A DNA stretch of 64,000 nucleotides from positions 64,981,004-65,045,003 of the forward strand of contig OX381707.1 of the NCBI GenBank assembly GCA_947462335.1. Direction: 5' to 3'. Every line of letters begins with the position of its first letter. Position 1 is the stretch's first letter. The position numbers and the translations under genes were made by a program. The stretch comes from Harmothoe impar (Eukaryota > Annelida > Polychaeta > Phyllodocida > Polynoidae). Below are positions 23,101-31,654 of this stretch, piece after piece. A model generated the notes under the pieces. The model was not told the DNA's origin. It made no database searches and was given only the letters and a program-made list of their open reading frames with translations.

Positions 23101-24247
23101 TTTTTTTGGGCATTGCTTCTATGGATTGGCATTGATCAAAACTTGCAACATGCTGCATTGATACATTTGATTTCCCAATTTTTGATACAAAAAAAGCAGT
23201 CAGATTGCAACTGACATTTCTGACAAAATCGCCAAAAAAACCTGTTGTATAAAAACCTGGCACAGGAGTGCCCTGGTTCAATTACAATACACTTGTCCCT
23301 ACACTATCAGTTTCTATATGTCTCATGTTATAGTCGCTAGGCAGCATGAATACATGTACCTGTGCATGCTAATATTATATGTACTACGGTCTGGAGGGTT
23401 ACGCATGACAACATTGGATAAGAGCCTACTTACCATTGATTTCTCTCTGGGTGAGTTGCCTGGTCTGAGAAGAAAAGGTACAAACAATTAGTCGTGGGAA
23501 CCCATGCTGTGCAAATGCAGAGGTTAGGGTTGGGGCGGGGGGTTGGGGAGTGTTCAAGTCCTGTAATTAGTTCTTGGGAGCCATTGGAAAACTACCCATA
23601 ATACACTTGAAAATGCTCTCGTGCTATACATTATACTGGGTTAGGCTTTCGGTGCCTTAGTGTTAACTGTTTCCTATAATAGAAAACGACTGCTATCACT
23701 ATATATATATATACACGTTTATAGGCTTTTATCGAAAAATATAATGTATGGTATATCCCCATGTGTAGGTCCAAGATGGGAGGCAAGGCATTAACATGGG
23801 ATATGCGTTTTCCTCCAACAATGTACTAACACTGAATGACTTTTAATAACAACATATAAACGTACAATGTAGAATGCCCTTTAATGAGGACATAATAAAA
23901 AGAAATCCCTTTTCATATTATATGGGTCCAATGCATTCATATTCGAATGTCTTTTGGAATGTGTTTCAACTGAATAATTGAATCATTCATTAAATGATCG
24001 TTACAATAATATTTTCGTTATTGATAATAGCCCATGATAGATCTATAGGCAAATGCATCTAAGCAATTATTTGACAAACTTGTATACATCTTGTAAAGAG
24101 GGATAATCTAGTAATGACATGGTGATGCGTTCTCTGCCATGGGTATTAGTAGTATACTACATTATATCTAGATATCCAAAATGTAAAATATTGTAAATTT
24201 CTTACCTCTTTGGATATAGTCTCATAGTTATCCATGCTTTCTGACAT
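8197..24247 (-). CDS. Calmodulin-like EF-hand protein (5 coding exons)
   Basis: Coding exons on the minus strand are 24247-24206, 23464-23434, 9439-9296, 8932-8687 and 8219-8197. They total 486 nt, or 161 aa plus stop, with all junctions GT-AG and in phase. Exon 1 gives MSESMDNYETISKE. Exon 2 gives TRQLTQREIN, like the calmodulin N-terminal helix. Four EF-hand units follow, spaced as in calmodulin. EF1 (DSDGAGLIYSDV) lacks the Glu at loop position 12. EF2 (around VNGSNTLDFADF) is degenerate. EF3 (DQNASGYVSLKE) looks intact. EF4 (VPNGDGDVSYEQ) lacks the first Asp and last Glu. The stretch ELRHMMTQMGEALTDEQVDEML closely follows the calmodulin linker and EF3 exit helix. It is therefore probably a calcium sensor or light-chain-like protein with about one functional site. 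No ortholog is assigned. The third intron-bounded gap (9440-23433) is 14 kb and full of repeats. Confidence 0.9.
8456..8668. mobile_element. piggyBac-type MITE with TTAA duplication
   Basis: TTAA flanks both sides (8452-8455 and 8669-8672). The ends are inverted: CCCTTTAAGGACGCATG versus CATGCCGTCCTTAAATGG. The interior is a long imperfect palindrome (gcatcatgcc..., gagttactcg). TTAA duplication and CCCTTT ends are hallmarks of the piggyBac superfamily. There is no transposase, so this is a non-autonomous copy. It lies in the last intron of the calmodulin-like gene, 18 bp from the donor of exon 4. Confidence 0.7.
9631..10730 (-). mobile_element. Hairpin-ended repeat element, copy 4
   Basis: Read on the minus strand it begins with the family start (..gcgtgtga..ctcacagatgactcaggg) near 10730. 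It ends with a hairpin formed by CTCAGGGT and ACCCTGAG around a CCAT loop (9633-9652), preceded by the family's subterminal gcgtc...ataa-like block. It matches the three copies in WDR11 introns (33612, 42608, 49971) but is inverted relative to them. No protein was recognised. Confidence 0.5.
11587..11945. repeat. 20-bp minisatellite
   Basis: Tandem copies of about 20 bp (GCCTATGCAATTCCATTGGT) with internal variants such as a TTTGGTGCTTATG insertion. One or two isolated units appear earlier near 10980-11010. The array lies in the 14-kb intron of the calmodulin-like gene. Open frames through it are repeat artefacts. Confidence 0.85.
12153..12550 (+). repeat. 5' LTR-like copy (upstream part missing)
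   Basis: These 398 bp match 20551-20948 over the same length with only about four substitutions seen by eye. The match starts at TGCCTATATAAGG, so the copy retains the TATA box (TATATAAG, 12157-12164) but not the ~104 bp of upstream U3 present in the downstream copy. It ends in ACA and is followed directly by TTGGTGACGGCCGG, placed as a primer-binding site would be. Low divergence implies a recent insertion. Confidence 0.7.
12730..13395. repeat. AACTTGCGGGGCA tandem repeats
   Basis: Two clusters (12730-12835 and 13240-13390) of the core AACTTGCGGGGCA with short linkers (gctgca in the first, gctccacc in the second). The same core occurs once in the U3 part of the downstream LTR (about 20498-20510). 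This ties the internal array to the LTR sequence. Confidence 0.75.
13420..14020. repeat. 23-bp minisatellite
   Basis: Tandem units of 23 bp. The first part follows TGTGGGCGCTGGAAAGACGTTTC. It grades into GGACGATTCTGTGGCCACTGTCA variants. The two forms share phase and spacing and look like one diverging array. The apparent proteins repeat every 23 residues, as expected from three units per frame cycle, and are not genes. Confidence 0.85.
14050..16540. repeat. 21-bp minisatellite (GTCACCTGGTGGCACAGAGAC)
   Basis: Roughly a hundred tandem copies of a 21-bp unit whose core is TCACCTGGTGGCACAGAGA. They are interrupted by longer blocks (ggtccccctgcgg..., gcaaagttatcagtataac) that recur at 14520-14740, 15230-15360 and 16140-16210. 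Because 21 is a multiple of three and most variants lack stops, several frames on both strands stay open for hundreds of codons (SPGGTET, VPPGDVS, VAQRRHL). No start context, splice site or domain supports translation. Further copies occur at 17160-17520, 19050-19410 and 20020-20300. Confidence 0.9.
16606..19920. repeat. 297-bp and 998-bp higher-order tandem repeat
   Basis: A 297-bp unit starting at GTGCATGAGAAGGGTCCAAG begins at 16606, 16903, 17901, 18198, 18495, 18792 and 19790. Between 16903 and 17901, and again between 18792 and 19790, the unit is extended to 998 bp by 21-bp-array sequence. The order is 297, 998, 297, 297, 297, 998, then a diverging copy, giving an 1889-bp period. The two 998-bp copies are nearly identical: their 293-codon reading frames differ at one residue by eye. 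This points to recent unequal exchange. Confidence 0.85.
20447..20948 (+). repeat. 3' LTR-like copy (complete)
   Basis: It begins TGTGGCGGTGAGGGG after a purine-rich tract and ends CCCCGTTACA, giving TG...CA termini over 502 bp. U3 contains the palindrome-like gcaagtttggcgaacttgc, a run of about 20 G (20529-20547) and the TATA box. The last 398 bp match the upstream copy at 12153-12550. Confidence 0.7.
21227..21385. mobile_element. Degenerate piggyBac-type MITE (left end)
   Basis: TTAA at 21223-21226 is followed by CCCTTTAAGGGCCACGTAAT and the family interior (catgatgcatgaatgcagg). The right end is not clearly preserved. It belongs with the copies at 8456, 30583 and 41328. Confidence 0.45.
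21541..22775. repeat. 18-bp C-rich minisatellite
   Basis: About 68 tandem copies of CCCCGACCCCACATCTGC with small variants. A longer period is also visible: the stretch from cccctgacccctcatctg through accctatatctac occurs near 22210 and again near 22500. All cytosines lie on one strand, so the complement carries two GGGG-type runs per unit and could form G-quadruplexes. Long frames (PTPHLP, GADVGSG) are artefacts. The array ends in a CA repeat and a poly-C run. Confidence 0.9.
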
Positions 24248-27012
24248 TTTGCTGTTATCAAATATAGGAGGAAATCACCTGTCTATGGTAAAAAAAAATT
24301 TCAGGGGTATGAATTATCCGATTATTCCAATGTGAAACCCCGTCTACAACTGCTGAAATGGGTATACTGGTCTGAGGAGCACATGCATTAACTATGTCTA
24401 TCGATGGGGCATATAGCCTTTAGTCCACAAAAGAGCGTGTTGGATTGGGTCTTTGCCCCCCCCCCCCCCCCCCGCCCCCTCTCCCCTGTCCTGCTTCCCA
24501 TTGGCGGCTGCTGGTGGATTGTATAGCGGCTCAGAGACCGCCCCCGGCCAGGATTATAGCATAATTCACTGCACCAGGCCAAGGAAAATAGATCTATGTT
24601 TATCTTGCACTAGGGGGTGCAGTACCCACTGTTTCAACAATTGTTCAGTGCTTTGTCGTCAAAGTGGGAACTGTGCACCCACGGTTTGACTCATTTTATG
24701 ACTGCGTTTCCAATTATTAGCCTATAGTAGGGAATGTATAGTATATTGTGTTATCCCTGCGTGTATAGACATGTGGAAATTTGGGAATACATAACGGTGT
24801 TTGTTGGTTTATCAAGCCATACTAAATCTCACTAGATTTTACAGAATCCTACACAATGCATATATACAGAGGTTTCCTTATCCGTAACTATAAATACAGA
24901 GTCGCTGTACTAGGGGTTTGTAAGCAACTTCAAAATGTGTGTCTGATGAAGGGGGTGGGGTCATTTTAGGCCAAGGCGAAAGTGGGATATGGAGGCAGCC
25001 CTACCCCCTTCTTTGCACATCCCCATTATACGTTATACAAAGCTTCTACTCTCTCTTTTTTTTAAATTTAAATTCCCCCCCCCACTATAATAGGGTATCA
25101 TTCAGAATGTGGCATAGGAATCGTTTTGTCTCCAATAAACATCAAACTACAGAAACTACTGAATTGAATTGAATTGTGATGTGAGGTAGCATCTGCAGGA
25201 TTGAAACATTATTAGCAAAACGAGAATTTCTCCTAAAATCTTCCTTTGAAGTATATAGCGTTTGAATTGGTATCTATAGCTCTTCTGTAGACCTTTTGCA
25301 ATTTCTCAATGATTCTCAAATCGACTTCTACCACTAATTCTATTCAATCTTTAATGACCCCATGTGTCTCTTCCTATGCTACTGTGTATAGGTTGTAAAC
25401 GAGAAACTTCAAACAAAAAGACCTGGCCTTAATTGAGAGATTAGCTAATCCAAGCACCAATATTCAACGACCGCTCTTTGCCAACGGATATAACAAGGGG
25501 CTGAGTAACAGTTCACAGCCTGGTGTACAGCAAACCCAAACGCCCAAACAAACCAGCCAAACTATGGCGGTCAGCAGTGCACCCTGCCCTCGATCGGATG
25601 TGAGGAGTCACTTTGACAAACTGAATTGAGTGGACTTAGTTGTAACATAAACAATGATTGAAGGTGATCCAAGGTGTACTCCAATACACTTACGGTGGCG
25701 ACAAGAAGAGATCCAAAGTATAGTTCTAATATACATGCTGGTGACCTACATGTTATTGTTATGTAAATGGAGGGGTGATTTGTACTGAGTAAAATACGAG
25801 GAAATAGTTAATCATGTGATTTTACTGCTTTATGCTGAAATTCATGCATCAACCGTTTCTTTATACCCCTTATACCCCACACACATTAAACAAAATACAT
25901 GAAGCTTATAATACATGTGCATATTTTCCATCTAGGCCTATGACATAGACAAATCTACCGTATATCATATCGATTTTTCGAAAATCTCATAATTGGAGAG
26001 TAATAGGCCTAACCTTGATCCAAAGTCGCTATCTGATTGGAACTAATTAGGCATAGGCTATACACATTATGTTGCAATATCGATTTTCGTTACTTCGTTT
26101 AAATACATGGATATGTTATTCTCAAATAAGCATGAGCTTGAATATGTAGACAAATTCCAACACCCATTGGTACCGTCTCTGCTGTATTTCACGAGGGGGG
26201 GGGGGGCTGGGGCAGTATCCTACAAAGCCGCAGGCTAAGTGGGATGCGCCCCAGCCCCTATGAGTGAAATATAGGTTGCCACGCCCACATCCACATCAAC
26301 ACCCATCCAAATGTTGAGCGCGCGAAATGCCAGGGACGCCAGTCGCCTACCGGATTTATTTGGAACCAGAAATTCAGGTACGGCAACGCTGATTTACTCT
26401 ACAGCGGATATTGGTGTTCTGAAAATCACTATTCTTGCATGATAGTGAGTTTTCAGTCAATTTATACCAGTTGCCATGGAAAAATACATATATTACGTAT
26501 ATACAGGGCTCTTAATTAACTATTATGTTTGAAAGGAAATAACCAAAAGCACGTGACTGAGAATGTGTATTGTGCAACTTGTGTTGTGACTCAAACCAGT
26601 CTCGGCGTGCCCGACTGAGGAATTACTCAGTCTGGGGTCAGTGCTACAAATCGTTCGAGCTGGAACTCTCTAGCATAGGAGGCAAGAAAACTACTTTTAC
26701 ACTCGCCAATCGTTATTCAGTAACCCCCCAACACGTCACCAAATTACGCCCGGCGAGTGCACCCATTTTTGGGAACTAAGGCCAACGTTCCATCTGCGAC
26801 CAGGCCCAGTGTGGGCGCGCCCGTTACCCTGGGGCTGGAGCGTACGAGGCTGGACTCAAACGTCAAATCAACGTCCGGGAGCAAGATACGCCTGTTTTGT
26901 GCTCAAAATGACCCACTTTATCGACTCTTTGTGACTCACAAGAGCAGTGAGTCAAACCGGGCATGGTGAAGTTTCTTTCTAAAGGCATATGAGGAGCTAA
27001 AACTACAGGAAA
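24248..27012. other. Head-to-head spacer between the calmodulin-like gene and BRF2
   Basis: There are no convincing exons. The region holds a poly-C run near 24457-24473, a poly-G run near 26197 and a CACGTG E-box near 26551. It should include both divergent promoters. The sequence CTACAG just before the BRF2 start (about 27004-27009) resembles a 3' splice site, so BRF2 may have an untranslated first exon in this interval. Open frames 26570-26779 and 26757-26969 have no recognised similarity. Confidence 0.45.
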
Positions 27013-28395
27013 ATGTCGGCAACAGGCAGCAAGTGCCCGTCGTGTGGGGAGTTAGCGGTGGTCGTGGACGATGTGGACTCGAGGGCCGTCTGTGAAGCCT
27101 GTGGTGTTATCGTTGAAGATAACTTTCTCGTAAACCATGTCGGATTTGGTGAATCTCTTGGTCCTTCTGGCAACTTTAACAACCTGCCTACTGAATTCTA
27201 CAAGCGAAACACCACCTCAGTTGCTGAGGGTAAGAAACTTGGGGTGCGTCGGGTAAAGGATATGGCCCAAGTATTGGCGATGTTTCCTGTCATGATCGAA
27301 GAAGCAGTGGGTCTATTTGAAAAAGTCTACGCCACTGGTAGGCTCCATAACCAAAAAAATACTGTCAAAGAGACTGTCTCTGCATGTTGTGTTTACATAG
27401 TCGGACGAAAGAACAACTGGCCTTTGACGAAAGTAGTGGTTGCCAACTTGGCCCAGCGTACTCTCAGTGAGGTGGTTTTCTGGACCAGAGAGGTGACCCA
27501 ATTGTTGTCAATAGAAATAACCTCTCCAGACGTTGAAGAACTTGTCCCAGTGCAACTTACCAAGTGGGGTCTGCCATCTTCTTTATCATCCACTGCACTC
27601 AAAGTTATTGATGTCTCAAAAAGTACTTGGGTATCTGAAGGGAAAGGTATGAACAATGTGGTTCAAGCAGCAGTCTATTTAGCCTACGAAGCTGAACGGT
27701 GCAAACAGGGCAAAAGGGGTGTCCTAACTCCAGCCAGTTTTTCTACTGAGATAAAGATATCAAAAGCATGCAGCAATAGTGCCATCAAAATTATTCGAGA
27801 CACTAAGGACGTGCTTGTTCGCCTTGCATCCCAAGTCCCCTGGATAACTGGTAAATTCTCACGCGCCAACATAGCTAACTTTCTTCACGATATACTACAA
27901 TATCAGAGGACACTCATGTATGACGTTCAGAAGCAGCAGAGCCAGAGGGTAGAGGCTGACAATGAGGTCGCCATAGTTGATACCAACACTCAGGAATCTA
28001 CCTTGAATGGAGACAAAACTACCATAAGAAGTATTGAAAATGAAGATTGCAAGGCCGTCTCTGGTGCTGGTGTAGCAGATTCCAATAATAGTGAAGGGAA
28101 TTCTGACACTGGCAGTTGCAAGAGAAGTTTTAGTGACTCTAGTAATGACTTAGATCTAGGGAGTAAAAAGAGAAAGGTGGTTGAGGATGTGTTTTTGCCA
28201 CGGCAGTACAGGATCAACAGACAGAAGTCAAAGGAAAACCAAAGAAACCAAAGTGGCCAAGAAGAAAAACCTTTTGTGTACCTAGGAGATATAGACTCAT
28301 GTGAATTGAATGACTATGATGTTACAGACGAGGAAATGAAGCAATATCTGAGAAGTGAAGAACAGATGAAAGCTGTAGCTCAATTGTATGAATAG
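27013..28395 (+). CDS. BRF2: TFIIB-related factor of RNA polymerase III (single-exon CDS)
   Basis: 460 aa; human BRF2 is 419. BRF2 is the TFIIIB subunit that recruits Pol III to gene-external (type 3) promoters such as U6 and 7SK with TBP and SNAPc. A TFIIB-type zinc ribbon is formed by C8, C11, C27 and C30 (CPSCG...CEACG). Cyclin-like repeats follow at about 75-175 (GVRRVKDMAQVL; the NNWPLT block) and 185-290 (TWVSEGKGMNNVVQAAVYLA). A basic KKRKVVED segment near 382-391 could be a nuclear signal. The C-terminal YDVTDEEMKQYLRSEEQM matches the conserved BRF2 tail. The complete absence of introns contrasts with the neighbouring genes and could reflect intron loss or retrocopy origin. An AATAAA at 29017-29022 may end the transcript. 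Confidence 0.93.
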   Translation: MSATGSKCPSCGELAVVVDDVDSRAVCEACGVIVEDNFLVNHVGFGESLGPSGNFNNLPTEFYKRNTTSVAEGKKLGVRRVKDMAQVLAMFPVMIEEAVGLFEKVYATGRLHNQKNTVKETVSACCVYIVGRKNNWPLTKVVVANLAQRTLSEVVFWTREVTQLLSIEITSPDVEELVPVQLTKWGLPSSLSSTALKVIDVSKSTWVSEGKGMNNVVQAAVYLAYEAERCKQGKRGVLTPASFSTEIKISKACSNSAIKIIRDTKDVLVRLASQVPWITGKFSRANIANFLHDILQYQRTLMYDVQKQQSQRVEADNEVAIVDTNTQESTLNGDKTTIRSIENEDCKAVSGAGVADSNNSEGNSDTGSCKRSFSDSSNDLDLGSKKRKVVEDVFLPRQYRINRQKSKENQRNQSGQEEKPFVYLGDIDSCELNDYDVTDEEMKQYLRSEEQMKAVAQLYE

Positions 28396-31300
28396 AGTCA
28401 TGAATTTTGGAGAAAAAAAATCAATGTGTAAAACCCATTTAGAAGGTTACCTTTTTTTGTTATGTTCCTCATTACGGTTTCTTGATATGATTTTCAGCAG
28501 GAAATCCATATAAATACATATATTGTACCAAGCATAATACCAAACACGTGATATTGCATTCATATCTTTTATATTTTGAACAGGATGAAAACCCCATTGT
28601 TAACTAGATGTCTGACTAGGGTTTTAATCAGCCACTGGGCTGGGACATAAGAAGCACAACGCCTTAAATACCGGTATGATGAATCACATGGTTACTAGCT
28701 ACCTCATTATAATGGTCTTATGTTGTCTTGTATTCTTATATTGCATCCAATGCATTGTTATTTTCTTGTCCTCTTTGTTTTGCATCGTGCTGGTAGTTCC
28801 TCGCCCTCCTTGGTTCTGTCTTAAAATACTCAGTTTCTTACCATGTAATGACATGTAGGCCTACTGTTTCAACTTACTCGGTGTACATAACATATGCTAT
28901 GTATGCTTTCCATGTGACAATTATAGGCCTAACGATATATCACTACTTGACGGAAACTTTGATATATTCAATATATTAAAGATGGTTCATATGTTATAGT
29001 GTGAGACCGTTTAACAAATAAAATAGATTGTCAGTCAATTTTTGATAGTTGTTGTTGTTTTTCATGTCCAAAATGTGGAGTTGATGAATTTGGTCACTGA
29101 TACAATAGAAATAAACCATGCAGTAGCTGGTGATCCGCTTCCGCGAATTTGTTGCAAGTGCACCCGTATAAAGAGAGGCCTGCGAGTCCACTTGCAGAAA
29201 TGAAATCTTTTAGATTTCTGTGAATGTAGTCGCATGTCGTTCGTCCACTGATAGAACGTTCTGTCCGTGGTCAGCTGCAGCAAACACGTAGCAAATTCAC
29301 TGCAGTGGATCACCGACTAGTGCCAGTGGGGCATGCGGGGTTGGGGGGGGGGGGGGGCGTCACATGACATGATGAACTATAAGTAGGGGAGCCTGAGGGT
29401 ATATCTTCCCACCGTTATGCATTTAGATTTAAAAAAAAAAATATTAAGGGGAGGGGGAGGGGACATGCCCTCCCCCTCTAATGCTGTTATTTGTAGGATG
29501 AGTACGAAGGGAGCCTTATAGAGACGGATAAGAGAAAAGCAAAGGCATTTTCATATTTGTATACTTTATTTTGGGATTCACACTCCCCCACTTATTTATA
29601 TTTACACTGGAATTTGATTAAGCAACGTACAAGTTCTCTAGCTATATATGTGCAACCAGGCTATTACAAAGCACCTTTACTCTTGTTACATTATCCAGTA
29701 TGTACAATCTAACTGCTGCATGGCATTACAACATATATACATCACAAGCCTGTCCATGGGAGATACATGATTATTTATACTACAATACATAGCATGAATC
29801 TCCTAAATTTGTTCAGCAATAATATTTTTAAGTAGGAAGACTAGAAAGTTATTTACCAGTAAATATGTTTTAACACGTTTCACAAAGTTTCTAAAGTCAG
29901 CCGTTTGAAAGGAATTTTGTCCTTCTGTTCCCGCGTCTCTTCTCTGGTTGGATCGGTTTTATATTTTAGAACTAACACAAAATTAACAGATTTAGCCATG
30001 ATAATCAATTTTAGAGGGGAAAAGAAGCTACATCAATTCAACATGCTTGCTTTGGCAGTTGTGACTTCATTCCACAAATGAAATTTTAAATCAACATAAT
30101 TCGTCATTAGGGCAGCTTTACCAATGAACACAATCTGTCAAAATGATTCCCTATGATATATCACATGGCATACCTTAACTCTCAATAATGATTACAAACC
30201 TTAACTTCGTCACATGCTGGTCTTATCTTCAATACATTATGGAATGTTATCTGGGAATTAAAACTAGTTCACTTTCATACTTGAAAGTATTTTCTTCACA
30301 GGTTTAACATATATCAAACATAGCCTACACTTCTGTGTATAACTTCGTACCCAATTAATAATTGGCCCATTAAATCCCCCATTAAAATAAGGTTCCCAAG
30401 ATTGGTTTTCCGAGTACCCGCTCACTCTATTGCACTTTTTTATAGACCAGTTAGTGAAGCAAGCTACATCACAGGGGTTATCTAATACATAGAGCATGGT
30501 CAATTAACATATAAAAGGGTTATGCAGACAATGCACTCTGTGCATTCCCAGGATCATGTATCTGTAGGTATGAACGCATTAACACTTAAAGACCGCATTG
30601 TACTTTAAGTGCGAGAAGAACTTGGGAGTATATCAACCCTGCATGATGCATGAATGTAGCGCTGACGAGTAGACTTGATCAATAGTGCTGCATTTATGCA
30701 TCATGACGACAAAGAATATATACGCACATTAAAGCACTATGCTGCCCTTAGAGGGTTAAAATTGGTACATATTACCATAAGTAAACACAATGTTATCTGT
30801 TGCACACAGGGAAGATGCAACAGGATAACAAACCACTCTAGTATACCCATTATGGGTCCTATGAATCAAGACGATGCAATACATACTGTTAAGTAGAATA
30901 AGAGTAGAACACATTCAGGAATAATGAATAAATCATGCCTAGAGATAGTTTTACACATGGCCACATGATGCAGGTTTCATACTTCTACTTTGTGTAACAT
31001 GGCCACCAAGAAAATGACAAACTATACCACTTCTACAAATATCATGGGATACTCCGTGTATTTCCTTTTCCTTTACCCAACTGTTCACATCATGTAGCTT
31101 ATATAGATTGCTCCAGAGTTCATAATTCTGGGCCATACTTCTTTCTTTTTCGATCATTGAATCATAAATTATCTATTTCTTAACACACTACGGTAGTACA
31201 ACAGACTAAAAAGTCCTTAACTTAGTTACACACCGTCATCTCAAGAGTTGACATTAGATTGTGGGAAATGTGACTTATTTAGTACGGTACGGGTATATTT

Positions 31301-31654
31301 GATATAAAGAAACGCTCTTTCTGCCAATACATAAATGCTCTTGCTAAACGCACCCAGACTGCCAATATCTCATTTAGTAGATAAAGTTTCCTCTCCACAA
31401 TTATTTGTAATATAGTCTTTCTGGCATTGAATATTCTCACCGGTCCAGTGAAGGGAATGATGACAGCAAGTATTAGAAAACATTGGATCCTGGCTTATTC
31501 ATTGTAGTTTCTAACCACCGTTTCACTTGTAATTACTACACTTCAAGAATACATATATACATATTCTTCAAATACCATAGGTGTCATAATATTGTTCTGT
31601 CGACTAAACCAAAGACCACTCTCAATAAATTGAACCGAATAGGTAGTTATCTAT
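28396..31654. other. Spacer between BRF2 and the WDR11 stop codon
   Basis: This should hold the 3' UTRs of the two convergent genes. A minus-strand AATAAA at 29570-29565 is a possible but distant WDR11 polyadenylation signal. A poly-G run lies near 29342 and a MITE at 30583-30755. No coding exon was recognised; open frames at 28676-28858, 29062-29313 and 30264-30503 have no supporting features. Confidence 0.45.
30583..30755. mobile_element. piggyBac-type MITE with TTAA duplication
   Basis: TTAA at 30579-30582 and 30756-30759 flank a 173-bp element whose ends (CACTTAAAGACCGCATTG and CTATGCTGCCCTTAGAGGG) are imperfect inverted repeats. The interior gcatgatgcatgaatg and catttatgcatcatgacg arms match the copy at 8456. 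It has no coding capacity. Confidence 0.65.
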
